From: Phascolarctobacterium sp.
GTDB taxonomy: Bacteria > Bacillota > Negativicutes > Acidaminococcales > Acidaminococcaceae
DNA length: 64,000 nucleotides
Assembly (NCBI GenBank): GCA_030540395.1
Contig: JAUNWI010000005.1
Location: 62,001 to 126,000 of the forward strand
Direction: 5' to 3'
In this document: in pieces, positions 8,399 through 16,844 of the stretch
Layout of the letters: every line of letters starts with the position of its first letter
How positions within the stretch are numbered: position 1 is the first letter of the stretch
Made by a program: the position numbers and the translations under genes
Notes under the pieces: generated by a model
What the model was told of the DNA's origin: nothing
The model's database searches: none
Seen by the model: only the letters and a program-made list of their open reading frames with translations

Positions 8399-9682
8399 AT
8401 GAACGTTACTGTTGAAAGAGTAGAAAACGAGGCAACTTTAAAGATTACTGCACCGGCTGCTGATGTTAATGCCGGTTTCAAAAAAGCTGTACAAAAAATT
8501 GCTAATAGCGTAAATATTCCTGGCTTCCGCAAGGGCAAAGCTCCTCGCGCTATCATCGAAATGCACTATGGCAAGGAAGCTATCAAACAAGAAGCTTTCG
8601 AAATGGTTGCTAACAAGCTGTACTCCGAAGCTCTGGATGTAAAGAATCTGATTCCTGTTGAGGATCCCAAGGTTGAAGAATCCGTATTCGAAGAAGGCAA
8701 GGATATGGAACTGACCATTAAGGTTACTGTTAAACCGGAACCTGAACTGGGCGAATACAAGGGCCTGCATGTTGACAAGGAAGAACCCGTTGTAACCGAC
8801 GAGGACGTTGAAGCTCAAATGAACGACCTGCGTAACCGCAATGCTAAAATGGTTGCAGCTGAAGAAGGTCACATCATTGAAAAGGGTGACTTCGCTATTA
8901 TCGACTTTGCTGGTACCGTTGGTGGCGAACCCTTCAGCGGCGGCGAAGGCAAGGGCTATCCTCTGGAGGTTGGCTCCAACTCCTTCATCCCCGGCTTCGA
9001 AGACCAACTGGTTGGCCTGTCCAAGGGTGATGCAACTGATGTAGAAGTAACCTTCCCCGAAGAGTACTTCGTAAAAGAGCTGGCTGGCAAAGAAGCTGTC
9101 TTCAAAGTAAACATCCAAGACGTAAAGATTAAACAACTGCCTGAGCTGAATGACGAATATGTTGCAGCTAACAGCGAATTCAAGACCGTTGAAGAAATGC
9201 GCGCTAACTACAAGGAGCGTATGCAAAAGGCTGCTGAAGAAAACGCTAAGGTAGCTTATGAGCATGCTCTGATTGACGCTGCTGTTGCTAACGCTAAATT
9301 CACCGTTCCTGCTATCATGATCGAAGACCGCATCACTCAAATGGTTGAAGAAATGCGCATGAGCCTGGAAAGCCGCAAAATGAACATGGAAATGTACAAG
9401 CAATACACCGGTCTGACCGATGAGCAAATCCGTGAAAACCAACGTCCGGCTGCTGAAGAGAATGTGAAGACTGACATCGTTCTGGATGCTATCGCTAAAG
9501 CAGAAAACATCCAAGTTGATATGGCTGACGTAGATGCAGAAATCGCTGCTATCTCCGCTCAACATGGCGCTTCCGTTGATGAAGTTAAGAAGATTATTAA
9601 ATCCAATGGCACCATGGGCCTGCTCCTGGCTAACATCCTGCGCCGCAAAGCTGCTCATGTTGTTATCGACAGCGCAAAATAA
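8399..9682 (+). CDS. tig: Trigger factor (ribosome-associated chaperone, PPIase)
   Basis: Ribosome-bound chaperone that meets nascent chains at the exit tunnel. The 427-residue three-domain layout is visible. The ribosome-binding domain with the signature GFRKGKAPRAI is near residue 42. The FKBP-like prolyl isomerase domain spans about 150-235 (GDFAIIDFAGTVGGEPFSGG, SNSFIPGFEDQL). A long helical substrate-binding C-terminus follows. AGGGAGGA lies 8 bases before the ATG. Codon choice is strongly biased, as in the energy operon, which suggests high expression. It heads the classical tig-clpP-clpX order. Confidence 0.97.
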   Translation: MNVTVERVENEATLKITAPAADVNAGFKKAVQKIANSVNIPGFRKGKAPRAIIEMHYGKEAIKQEAFEMVANKLYSEALDVKNLIPVEDPKVEESVFEEGKDMELTIKVTVKPEPELGEYKGLHVDKEEPVVTDEDVEAQMNDLRNRNAKMVAAEEGHIIEKGDFAIIDFAGTVGGEPFSGGEGKGYPLEVGSNSFIPGFEDQLVGLSKGDATDVEVTFPEEYFVKELAGKEAVFKVNIQDVKIKQLPELNDEYVAANSEFKTVEEMRANYKERMQKAAEENAKVAYEHALIDAAVANAKFTVPAIMIEDRITQMVEEMRMSLESRKMNMEMYKQYTGLTDEQIRENQRPAAEENVKTDIVLDAIAKAENIQVDMADVDAEIAAISAQHGASVDEVKKIIKSNGTMGLLLANILRRKAAHVVIDSAK

Positions 9683-9719
9683 TTCACTAATAAAGTAAGC
9701 AGTAAAGGAGTGTGACAAA

Positions 9720-10313
9720 ATGAATTACGTGCCTATCGTGGTTGAACAATCCAGCCGTGGCGAGCGTTCTTATGATATTTACTCCCGCCTGTTAAAGGAC
9801 AGAATCGTGTTCGTGACTGGCCCTATAGATGATACTATGGCCAATGTTGTCATTGCTCAGTTATTGTTCTTGGAGTCCGAGGACCCCGATAAGGATATTC
9901 ATCTGTACATAAATAGCCCTGGCGGTAGCGTGAGCGCCGGCATGGCTATCTATGACACTATGCAATACATTAAACCCGATGTTTCCACTATTTGCATGGG
10001 TATGGCTGCTAGCATGGCTTCTGTGCTGCTGGCTGCCGGCACCCCCGGCAAGCGCTTTGCTCTGCCCTACTCCAGGGTGATGATTCATCAGCCCTTGGGT
10101 GGTGCTCAGGGCCAGGCAACGGAAATCGAAATCCACGCTCGGGAAATCCTGCGCATTCGTCAGGAAATGAACGAGGTTTTGGCCAAGCATACTGGTCAAA
10201 GCGTGGAGAAGATTGCTGCCGATACGGAGCGTGACCATTATCTCACCAGCAAGGAAGCAAAGGAGTATGGTCTGATTGATGAGGTTGTGAGCCGCAGCAA
10301 ATCAGCAGAATAA
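9720..10313 (+). CDS. clpP: ATP-dependent Clp protease proteolytic subunit
   Basis: Serine peptidase that forms the tetradecameric barrel used by ClpX. The protein has 197 residues. The nucleophile lies in [15 protein letters not shown] (near residue 98), the catalytic His in [10 protein letters not shown] (near residue 123), and the Asp in the [20 protein letters not shown] segment (near 172). A short N-terminal stretch precedes the mature [22 protein letters not shown] start common to bacterial ClpP. It is preceded by AAAGGAG and followed 21 bases later by clpX. Confidence 0.98.
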   Translation: MNYVPIVVEQSSRGERSYDIYSRLLKDRIVFVTGPIDDTMANVVIAQLLFLESEDPDKDIHLYINSPGGSVSAGMAIYDTMQYIKPDVSTICMGMAASMASVLLAAGTPGKRFALPYSRVMIHQPLGGAQGQATEIEIHAREILRIRQEMNEVLAKHTGQSVEKIAADTERDHYLTSKEAKEYGLIDEVVSRSKSAE

Positions 10314-10334
10314 GATACCAAGGAGATTTACAAG

Positions 10335-11588
10335 ATGAATTTTGACGATGGTCAGAGCAAGGATCTGTGCTGCTCCTTTTGCGGTAAACGCGAAAGCCAG
10401 GTACGCAGATTAATTGCCGGTCGCGGTGTGTATATCTGCGATGAGTGTATCGAATTCTGCAAAGATATGCTTGACGAGGATAAGCAGCAGGCAGCACAAG
10501 AAAGTGGCACCGACGTAAACGAGCTGCCAAAACCGAAAGAAATCAAGGCTATTTTAGATGAATACGTAATCGGTCAGGATGAGGCTAAAAAGACCTTGTC
10601 CGTGGCTGTTTATAACCATTATAAACGCATTAATTACGAAATGCAGAATCCTCAGGAAACCCGTGAGGTGGAGCTGCAAAAGTCCAATATTCTTATGCTG
10701 GGACCCACCGGCAGCGGCAAAACCCTGCTGGCCCAAACACTGGCAAAAATTTTGCAGGTTCCCTTTGCGATTGCTGATGCTACAACCTTGACGGAAGCTG
10801 GCTATGTGGGCGAGGATGTGGAGAATATTCTCCTCAAGCTCATTAGCAATGCAGATTATGATGTGGAGGCTGCGCAACGTGGCATTGTCTATATCGATGA
10901 GATTGATAAAATTGCTCGCAAATCTGAAAACGTTTCTATTACGCGTGATGTTTCCGGTGAAGGTGTACAGCAGGCATTGCTGAAGATTCTGGAGGGTACT
11001 GTGGCTAGCGTACCGCCCAAGGGTGGACGCAAGCATCCCCATCAGGAATTTATCAATATTGATACCACCAATATCCTCTTTATTTGTGGCGGTGCCTTCG
11101 CTGGCATGGAGCACATTGTCAATGCCCGTGTTGGCAAAAAGAACCTGGGCTTTGGTGCGGATATCCGCAAGAAGGCCGAGGTCAATGTCAACGAAGCCTT
11201 TGATAAGGTATTGCCCGAGGATATTATGAAGTTTGGCATTATCCCGGAATTTGCCGGTCGTCTGCCCGTTGTGGTAACGCTGAATTCTCTGGATAAGGCA
11301 GCTTTGGTGCAAATTCTCACCGAGCCCCGCAATGCTCTGGTTAAACAATACCAACGTTTCCTGGAAATGGATGGCGTGGAGCTGGAGTTTGAGCCTGCGG
11401 CCTTGGAGGCCATCGCTGAGGAAGCATTGAAGCGCAATGCCGGTGCTCGCGGACTGCGTTCAATAATTGAGTCCATTATGCGCAATGTAATGTATGATGT
11501 TCCTTCCCGTGACGATGTGAAGAAGTGCATCGTTACCGAGGCCACTGTGCGTGAGCATTGTGAACCACAGATGATTGTGGAAGATTAA
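10335..11588 (+). CDS. clpX: ATP-dependent Clp protease ATP-binding subunit ClpX
   Basis: AAA+ unfoldase that selects substrates for ClpP. The N-terminal treble-clef zinc domain (CSFCGKRES and ICDECIEFC, about residues 14-40) is followed by the AAA+ core with Walker A GPTGSGKT near residue 123 and Walker [10 protein letters not shown]. The IGF loop that docks on ClpP appears as LGFGAD. Sensor regions and [13 protein letters not shown] are near the C-terminus. The 417-residue length is standard. It is co-transcribed with clpP, and a terminator follows. Confidence 0.98.
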   Translation: MNFDDGQSKDLCCSFCGKRESQVRRLIAGRGVYICDECIEFCKDMLDEDKQQAAQESGTDVNELPKPKEIKAILDEYVIGQDEAKKTLSVAVYNHYKRINYEMQNPQETREVELQKSNILMLGPTGSGKTLLAQTLAKILQVPFAIADATTLTEAGYVGEDVENILLKLISNADYDVEAAQRGIVYIDEIDKIARKSENVSITRDVSGEGVQQALLKILEGTVASVPPKGGRKHPHQEFINIDTTNILFICGGAFAGMEHIVNARVGKKNLGFGADIRKKAEVNVNEAFDKVLPEDIMKFGIIPEFAGRLPVVVTLNSLDKAALVQILTEPRNALVKQYQRFLEMDGVELEFEPAALEAIAEEALKRNAGARGLRSIIESIMRNVMYDVPSRDDVKKCIVTEATVREHCEPQMIVED

Positions 11589-11599
11589 TTGTAAAGATA

Positions 11600-11634
11600 G
11601 GGGAAGGAGAAAGTTAGATTCCTTCCCCTTTTCT
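11600..11634 (+). terminator. Intrinsic terminator after clpX
   Basis: GGGGAAGGA / TCCTTCCCC stem with an 11-nt loop, followed by TTTTCT. It separates tig-clpP-clpX from lon. Confidence 0.85.
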
Positions 11635-11662
11635 ATTGTTTGCTAATGAAAGGAGGGTTTAG

Positions 11663-14011
11663 ATGGCTGAAGCAATAATGAATACAGAAATGATAACAAT
11701 GCCATTATTGCCTTTGCGGGGTCTTTTGGTTCTGCCGGGGATGCTGGTGAATGTGGATGTGGGCCGTGAAAAGTCCATGGCCGCAGTGCGGGCTGTAATG
11801 GATGTTGATAAAAAGATTATTTTGGCAGCCCAAAAGGATGCCAGCCGCAGTGAGGTTACTACGGCTGATATCCATGCTTGGGGCGTTGTGGCCGAGGTAA
11901 AGCAACAGCTGCAGCTGCCCAGCGGTGCTCTGCGCATTTTGGTGGAGGGCTTGGAGCGTGTGCAGCTCAGTAATATAACCGAGGTCCACCAAAATGACAG
12001 CGATTATTTCGTTGGTCAGGGTATGCTCCAAGCCAGCGTTGCTGGGGATGCTACCGACGAGGAGGCTTTGCGCCGCCTGCTGCTGGATGCCTTTGAGCAA
12101 TGGGTTTTGGTGACGAAGAAAATCAATGCCGAGGTAGTACAGGCCTTTAAGGCCCAGCCTGATACGGGGCGTGTGGCTGACATGATGTGCGGCTATCTGC
12201 CCATTTCCCTAGAGGAAAAGGAAAAGGTGCTGGAGGCTACAGCTGTTAACGAGCGTTTGCACTATTTATACGAGCTGTTGACTCGGGAGCGGGAGATTGC
12301 CAAGGTGGCCAAGAATATTTCCCAGCAGGTCCATGAGCAGGTGGAGCAAAACCAAAAGGAATACTACCTGCGGGAGCAAATCAAGGCCATCAGCAAGGAG
12401 CTGGGCGAGGCAGAGGACGTGCAAAGCGAAATCGCTGAGTACAAGCGCCGCATTGCCGAGCTGCAGCTGCCCGAGGACGTGGAGGCTAAGCTGAACAAGG
12501 AGTTTAACCGTCTGATCAAGATGCCGCCAATGACGCCCGAGGGTGCTGTTATCCGCAGCTATATTGATGCACTCTTGTCCTTGCCCTGGGGCAAGTTTAC
12601 GGAAGATAATTTTGATTTAAAGCTAGCGCAAAAAACACTGGATGCGGACCACTATGGTCTGAAGAAGGTGAAGGAGCGCATTTTGGAATATTTGGCTGTG
12701 CGGGCTCTGTCCAAGAGCACCCGTGGTCCCATCCTTTGCTTGGTCGGTCCTCCCGGCGTGGGCAAAACTAGCTTGGCCTTCAGTGTAGCCAAGGCCATTG
12801 GTCGCAAATTTACCCGCGTCTCCTTAGGCGGCATTCGTGATGAAGCCGAAATTCGCGGCCATCGCCGCACCTATATCGGCTCCATGCCCGGTCGCATTAT
12901 CCACGGCATGCAGGTGGCAGGCTGTATGAACCCTGTTTTCCTCTTGGACGAGGTGGATAAAATGGCGGCGGACTTCCGTGGTGACCCGGCTTCTGCCCTC
13001 TTGGAGGTGCTGGACCCGGAGCAAAACCATTCCTTTAGCGATCACTTTATTGAATTCCCCTTCGATTTGTCCAATGTCTTTTGGATTGTCACTGCCAATA
13101 CGGTGGAGACCATTCCGCCGGCCCTCCGTGACCGCATGGAGATTATCCAGCTGAGCAGCTATACGGATGAGGAAAAGGTGAAGATTGCCCAGCTGCACCT
13201 CTTGCCCAAGGAAATCAAGCTTAATGGCTTGGAAAACTACAAGGTTTCCTTGAGCGAAAAGGCTATTCGCCGTGTTATTCACGACTATACCCGCGAGGCC
13301 GGTGTGCGCAATTTGGAGCGCAAGCTGGCAGGCGTGTGCCGCAAGATTGCCTATACCATCGTCCAAGGCAAGAAAAAGTCCGCTCAAGTAACGGAAAAGA
13401 ATTTGGAGAAGTACTTGGGTAAGGTACTCTTCATGGATGATGACATCAGCCTGGAGCCCTCCGTGGGCACCTGTAATGGTCTGGCCTGGACCAGCGTGGG
13501 CGGCGAGCTTTTGAAGGTGGAGGTTTTGGCCTTCAAGGGCAAGGGTAATTTGACCCTGACCGGCCAGCTGGGCGATGTGATGAAGGAGTCTGCGCAGGCA
13601 GGCTATACTTATATTCGTAGCCGTGCCAAGGCCTTGGGCTTGGAAGAAAACTTTAGTGAAACCATGGACTTGCATATCCATCTGCCCGAGGGCGCAGTGC
13701 CTAAGGATGGTCCCTCTGCAGGCATCACCATGGTGACAGCCATGGTGTCTGCTCTGACCGGCAAAAAGGTGAAGGGCAAGATGGCTATGACCGGCGAGAT
13801 TACTCTTTCCGGCAAGGTGTGGCCCGTGGGCGGCATCAAGGAAAAAATGCTGGCTGCCTACCGCTATGGCGTGAAAACGGTGCTGCTGCCCAAGCGTAAC
13901 ATGCAGGATTTGGACGAGCTGCCGGACAATGTGCGTAGGACCATGGAGTTCATCCCCGTGGAGCATTTGGACGATGTATTGGCAGTTGCCCTGGAGGAAG
14001 CCCATGAGTAA
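11663..14011 (+). CDS. lon: ATP-dependent protease La (Lon)
   Basis: Hexameric cytosolic AAA+ serine protease that degrades misfolded and regulatory proteins. The 782 residues have the LonA order. The N-terminal substrate domain begins LPLLPLRGLLVLPGM, followed by a coiled-coil (QKEYYLREQIKAISKELGE). In the AAA+ module, Walker A is GPPGVGKTS and Walker B is VFLLDEVDKM. The C-terminal peptidase domain has the catalytic Ser685 in PKDGPSAGITM and the Lys in GGIKEKMLAA. The ATG follows AAAGGAGGG. Its end overlaps engB by 8 bases, a frequent lon-engB pairing. Confidence 0.98.
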   Translation: MAEAIMNTEMITMPLLPLRGLLVLPGMLVNVDVGREKSMAAVRAVMDVDKKIILAAQKDASRSEVTTADIHAWGVVAEVKQQLQLPSGALRILVEGLERVQLSNITEVHQNDSDYFVGQGMLQASVAGDATDEEALRRLLLDAFEQWVLVTKKINAEVVQAFKAQPDTGRVADMMCGYLPISLEEKEKVLEATAVNERLHYLYELLTREREIAKVAKNISQQVHEQVEQNQKEYYLREQIKAISKELGEAEDVQSEIAEYKRRIAELQLPEDVEAKLNKEFNRLIKMPPMTPEGAVIRSYIDALLSLPWGKFTEDNFDLKLAQKTLDADHYGLKKVKERILEYLAVRALSKSTRGPILCLVGPPGVGKTSLAFSVAKAIGRKFTRVSLGGIRDEAEIRGHRRTYIGSMPGRIIHGMQVAGCMNPVFLLDEVDKMAADFRGDPASALLEVLDPEQNHSFSDHFIEFPFDLSNVFWIVTANTVETIPPALRDRMEIIQLSSYTDEEKVKIAQLHLLPKEIKLNGLENYKVSLSEKAIRRVIHDYTREAGVRNLERKLAGVCRKIAYTIVQGKKKSAQVTEKNLEKYLGKVLFMDDDISLEPSVGTCNGLAWTSVGGELLKVEVLAFKGKGNLTLTGQLGDVMKESAQAGYTYIRSRAKALGLEENFSETMDLHIHLPEGAVPKDGPSAGITMVTAMVSALTGKKVKGKMAMTGEITLSGKVWPVGGIKEKMLAAYRYGVKTVLLPKRNMQDLDELPDNVRRTMEFIPVEHLDDVLAVALEEAHE

Positions 14012-14660
14012 AGAAAATTGGGATATTATCCGTGCTAAGTATGTGGCCTCCGCTGTCCGTGCCGACCAATATCCGCCCCTGCGCATGATTGAAGCGGCCT
14101 TCATCGGACGCAGTAATGTGGGCAAATCCTCCTTGATTAACTCCCTGTGCCGCCGCAACGGCTTGGCGAGAGTCAGCGCTACTCCGGGAAAAACCCAGAC
14201 CATCAACTTTTATGAGCTGGAGGCCAAGCGCACCGACGAGGGCTTGGACGAAAGAGCCAAGTTCTATCTGGTGGATTTGCCGGGTTATGGCTTTGCTAAG
14301 ACCAACCGCAATAATAAGGAGCAATGGTCCGGCTTTATCAGCAAATACCTTTCCGGTAGCGAAAATCTGGGCTTGGTATGCCAGCTCATCGATATTCGCC
14401 ACAAGCCCTTGGAGAGCGATTTGGAGTGCTACCAATGGCTGAAGGAATGTGGCCTTAGGGTGCAGGTGGTGCTGACCAAATCTGACAAGCTGTCTAAAAA
14501 TGCAGCTATGAGCCAAAAGGCACTTTTCAAGCGGGAGCTGGGCTTAAGTGAGGACGAAGTCATCACCTATACCTCCAGCCAGCACACCAATCGCAGCGAG
14601 CTCATCAATCGCATTATGGCTGCCTTGGTGGAGAACGGCGTGGAAGAGGAGCAGGCCTAA
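14004..14660 (+). CDS. engB: Ribosome biogenesis GTP-binding protein EngB/YsxC/YihA
   Basis: Small TRAFAC GTPase needed for assembly of the 50S subunit. The 218-residue protein has G1 GRSNVGKSS near residue 33, a G2-like TPGKTQTINFYEL, G3 DLPGYGF, G4 TKSDKLS and a G5-like TSS. The ATG at 14004 is chosen because the downstream peptide (MSKENWDIIRAKYV) matches the family's short N-terminus; the frame extends upstream only as overlap with lon. It is translationally coupled to lon. Confidence 0.95.
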   Translation: MSKENWDIIRAKYVASAVRADQYPPLRMIEAAFIGRSNVGKSSLINSLCRRNGLARVSATPGKTQTINFYELEAKRTDEGLDERAKFYLVDLPGYGFAKTNRNNKEQWSGFISKYLSGSENLGLVCQLIDIRHKPLESDLECYQWLKECGLRVQVVLTKSDKLSKNAAMSQKALFKRELGLSEDEVITYTSSQHTNRSELINRIMAALVENGVEEEQA

Positions 14661-14689
14661 GTTTTTGATTATGTGAGGGGGCAGATATC

Positions 14690-15727
14690 ATGCTGCTAAA
14701 CAGAATATTACTCTTTATCGTGGCTCTGAGCCTGGGGCATATGCTCCTGCGCCTGCATCTGCCCATTCCCTTTCTAATGGGCGGCCTGCTAACAGCTATT
14801 ACCTGCAAAACTCTGGCCCAACGGGCCCAGGTAAGCTGGCCCAAGCAGCTGCGTGAATACGCGCTGATGGTGGCAGGCTATGGCATAGGCTCCACCTTTA
14901 CAGCGGAAACCTGGAGTAATTTTTTACAAGAGCTACGGGGCGTTACGGAAGCTACCGTGGTAATTTTGGGTGCCAGCCTGTTGTTGGCCTTTGTTACGGC
15001 CAAGCTTTCTAAGGAAGGCCTAAAAAGCTGCATTATGGGCATGCTACCCGGCGGCATGACGCTTACCATGCTGTTGGCAGAGGAGGACGACGAGGTTAAT
15101 CCCAATGTGGTGATGGTGATGCAGGTTATTCGCTTGCTAAGCGTAGTCATCACCGTGCCCTTTTTGGTAATTTGGCTTTTGGATGCCAAGGTGGTGGGCA
15201 GCGCTGTGAGCATGCCCAACCACGGCGGTGTGCACTGGTTAGTTTTTATTCCTTTGGCAGTATTGGGCAGCTTCGTGGCACTTAAAACTCATTTGCCAAC
15301 GCCCAAGCTGTTAGGACCAATCTTGGCTACTGCTGCCTTTGCTGTGTATAGTGGTGGAGTGCAGCCGGTGCCGGTTTATTTGATGGCACCGGCCCAGGCA
15401 AGCATTGGCCTTTTCATGGGCATGCAGCTGGATGCCAAGCGCATTTTGGCTACCAAAAAGATGGTGCCCTATATTCTTATTGGCACAGCTTTTTTAATCG
15501 TGGTCAGCATTGGTATGGCCTCTGTGCTCAGTGCTCGCTATGGCTTTAGCCTGATTACAGCCTTTCTTGCTATGGCACCGGGTGGCATTGCCGAAATGTC
15601 TCTGGCAGGCATGAGCATGAATGAGAATGTTTCTGTTATCCTGACTTATCAGCTGGTGCGGGTGCTGGCAATTAATATTGGCATTCCGCCCATGCTGAAG
15701 CTGCTTTTTCCTAAAAAGCAGGCTTAG
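14690..15727 (+). CDS. AbrB-family integral membrane protein
   Basis: This 345-residue protein is almost entirely hydrophobic, with about ten predicted membrane spans arranged as two similar halves. Each half carries a PFLMGGLL- or PKLLGPILA-type segment followed by a GM/GG-rich helix (MGMLPGGMTLTML, MAPGGIAEMSLAG). That duplication is the hallmark of the AbrB membrane family, sometimes mis-annotated as ammonia monooxygenase. The transported substrate is not known. It is unrelated to the AbrB DNA-binding regulator. GAGGGGG precedes the ATG 29 bases after engB, and a strong terminator follows. Confidence 0.8.
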   Translation: MLLNRILLFIVALSLGHMLLRLHLPIPFLMGGLLTAITCKTLAQRAQVSWPKQLREYALMVAGYGIGSTFTAETWSNFLQELRGVTEATVVILGASLLLAFVTAKLSKEGLKSCIMGMLPGGMTLTMLLAEEDDEVNPNVVMVMQVIRLLSVVITVPFLVIWLLDAKVVGSAVSMPNHGGVHWLVFIPLAVLGSFVALKTHLPTPKLLGPILATAAFAVYSGGVQPVPVYLMAPAQASIGLFMGMQLDAKRILATKKMVPYILIGTAFLIVVSIGMASVLSARYGFSLITAFLAMAPGGIAEMSLAGMSMNENVSVILTYQLVRVLAINIGIPPMLKLLFPKKQA

Positions 15728-15766
15728 TTAGCTATGGAAGCTAAAGAAATATAGAAATACATGTAA

Positions 15767-15799
15767 GTCGCAGAAAAATTTTTCTGCGACTTTTTTCTT
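15767..15799 (+). terminator. Intrinsic terminator of the lon-engB-abrB-type unit
   Basis: GTCGCAGAAA / TTTCTGCGAC, 10-bp perfect stem with a 4-nt AT loop, followed by TTTTTTCTTT. Confidence 0.93.
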
Positions 15800-15875
15800 T
15801 CCTGCAAGGCAAAAAAGCTGAAAACCGCATGGTTGAGCGGTTTGTAGCGTTTTAGGAAATAGCGGGACAATTAAA

Positions 15876-15912
15876 GTCCATACTGGACAAAATCGCTCCA
15901 ACGTGCTATACT
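15876..15912 (+). promoter_or_regulatory. Promoter with overlapping palindrome ahead of the micro-ORF pair
   Basis: TGGACA (15884-15889), a 17-bp spacer and TATACT (15907-15912). The -35 is embedded in the palindrome GTCCA-TAC-TGGAC (15876-15888), a possible operator. The first micro-ORF starts about 50 bp downstream. Confidence 0.7.
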
Positions 15913-15963
15913 ATAACCATCCTAAAGAAATCTAGGGATAGCAAAATAAAGGAGGCACAAACC

Positions 15964-16020
15964 ATGTTAGAAAAAATGTTGAAGGCATTCTACGAATTTC
16001 AAGTACTGTATATTCACTAA
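15964..16020 (+). CDS. 18-residue microprotein, copy 1
   Basis: Reads MLEKMLKAFYEFQVLYIH and then TAA. AAAGGAGG ends 8 bases before the ATG. It is followed 25 bases later by a near-identical second copy. The two copies differ at seven codons; six of the changes are silent and one is Ala to Val. That pattern points to selection on the peptide itself. The sequence is amphipathic: a basic/acidic N-terminal half and an aromatic C-terminal half. There is no signal peptide, no cysteine and no run of one regulatory amino acid. The function is unknown. A secreted or membrane-active peptide, a small regulator or a type I toxin are all possible. Confidence 0.65.
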   Translation: MLEKMLKAFYEFQVLYIH

Positions 16021-16045
16021 GATTTAATATAGAGGAGGAAGCATC

Positions 16046-16102
16046 ATGTTAGAAAAAATGTTGAAGGTATTCTATGAATTCCAGGTATTATACATCCACT
16101 AA
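16046..16102 (+). CDS. 18-residue microprotein, copy 2
   Basis: Reads MLEKMLKVFYEFQVLYIH and then TAA, with its own ribosome site GAGGAGGAAG 5-6 bases before the ATG. It differs from copy 1 by Val8 and six silent codon changes. Both copies lie between one promoter (15884) and one terminator (16133), so they form a dedicated two-gene transcript of about 250 nt. No larger gene follows, which argues against a leader-peptide attenuator. Confidence 0.65.
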   Translation: MLEKMLKVFYEFQVLYIH

Positions 16103-16132
16103 GAGGTAAATAAAAATGTATAGTGATTTATG

Positions 16133-16164
16133 AAAGCGCTTGGCAGCAGTGTCCGGGCGCTTTT
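16133..16164 (+). terminator. Terminator of the micro-ORF transcript
   Basis: AAAGCGC / GCGCTTT stem closing a loop of about 17 nt that contains a possible inner GG/CC pairing. It is followed by TTTTCTTGTT. Confidence 0.7.
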
Positions 16165-16179
16165 CTTGTTGTTGTGCTT

Positions 16180-16266
16180 ATTCTTATTGAGAATTAGTAT
16201 CGCATAAAAAATAATGGAAAAATTTCTCGCAAAAGTATTGACATTCTTATTGAGAATGAGTATAAT
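16180..16266 (+). promoter_or_regulatory. Strong promoter with two Fur-like boxes
   Basis: TTGACA (16238-16243), a 17-bp spacer and TATAAT (16261-16266) form a consensus promoter. The spacer contains TTATTGAGAATGAGTAT, a Fur-box-like sequence. A second copy with one mismatch (TTATTGAGAATTAGTAT) lies 63 bp upstream, six helical turns away on the same DNA face. Iron-dependent repression by Fur is inferred from resemblance to known Fur sites. Confidence 0.7.
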
Positions 16267-16288
16267 TAAATTATCAAATCAATATTTC

Positions 16289-16369
16289 GTATGAGGCGCT
16301 AACTGGTGCAAATCCACACGGTCCCGCCGCTGTAACAGATTTATCTGGAGTCAGCAAAGCCCTTCATAC
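16289..16369 (+). promoter_or_regulatory. Cobalamin (B12) riboswitch aptamer, orphan
   Basis: The core GGTGCAAATCCACACGG, then TCCCGCCGCTGTAAC, then a B12-box-like AGTCAGCAAAGCCC matches the conserved cobalamin aptamer in order and spacing. The ends GTATGAGG and CCCTTCATAC pair as the closing P1 stem. It is transcribed from the Fur-boxed promoter at 16238 and followed by a terminator at 16462. No coding sequence follows: the next gene is the HD-GYP gene at 16845, beyond a second terminator. It is therefore either the remnant of a lost uptake-gene leader or part of a B12-responsive small RNA. Confidence 0.8.
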
Positions 16370-16461
16370 AAGCAAACGCTTGACCTGCGGGCGACAGGAG
16401 AGATGTTAACAGATAAGGTGCTGTTTATGTGAGAGTGGCAGCTTCCTTAGATGCGCGCATT

Positions 16462-16492
16462 AAACCGCCCTTCACAACAGGGGCGGTTTTTT
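16462..16492 (+). terminator. Terminator of the cobalamin leader
   Basis: CCGCCC / GGGCGG stem with a 10-nt loop, followed by six T. It is probably the expression platform of the riboswitch. From here to 16670 I see no gene-sized frame with a convincing ribosome site on either strand. Confidence 0.85.
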
Positions 16493-16670
16493 AATCGACT
16501 TAGCAAGCAGGGCGAAATATTGATTTACCCAAAATCTATTGGAACATAAGCAAACCGGACACTTGCTTTTGCATATCAAAAATATGCCGTTCTAATCATT
16601 GAAATACTCCTTATCCTTCTCCTCCATAGTGTTAGCCTGTTACAGGGGTGTGGCATGCTAAACGTTATAA

Positions 16671-16699
16671 AAAAGCCGCCGTTAATGGGCGGTTTTTTT
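16671..16699. terminator. Second terminator-like hairpin before the HD-GYP gene
   Basis: AAAAG-CCGCC / GGCGG followed by seven T, with A-rich bases on the 5' side, so it could act in both directions. It insulates the HD-GYP gene from the riboswitch transcript. Confidence 0.75.
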
Positions 16700-16844
16700 A
16701 TTGCCTTTAGCAGAAGTAATGCTCATATTAAATATAAGCAAAATATGGGTCAAGCTAGTGACTTTTCATTGAAAATACGCTAAAATGTAAAATAGGTATG
16801 TTTGTGATTGTGTATGATTAAAATATTCTGGGAGCGTGTTTTAA

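Larger units (their letters stand above)
16276..16526. repeat. 14-bp exact inverted repeat bracketing the cobalamin leader
   Basis: AAATCAATATTTCG at 16276-16289 recurs as its exact reverse complement at 16513-16526. The pair encloses the riboswitch and its terminator. It could allow long-range RNA pairing in a readthrough transcript, mark the ends of a small inserted unit, or be chance in an AT-rich stretch. Confidence 0.55.

Noticed and set aside
8438-9718. 426-codon minus-strand frame opposite trigger factor
   Set aside because: Codon-bias shadow of tig; low-complexity Phe/Asn/Ser-rich translation.
12824-14206. 460-codon minus-strand frame across the end of lon and engB
   Set aside because: It crosses two well-supported plus-strand genes and has His/Gln-rich non-protein-like composition.
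16400-16430. Nine-codon ORF starting MLTDKVLFM after the cobalamin aptamer
   Set aside because: The ribosome site is only 2 bases from the ATG, and there is no paralogue or other support.
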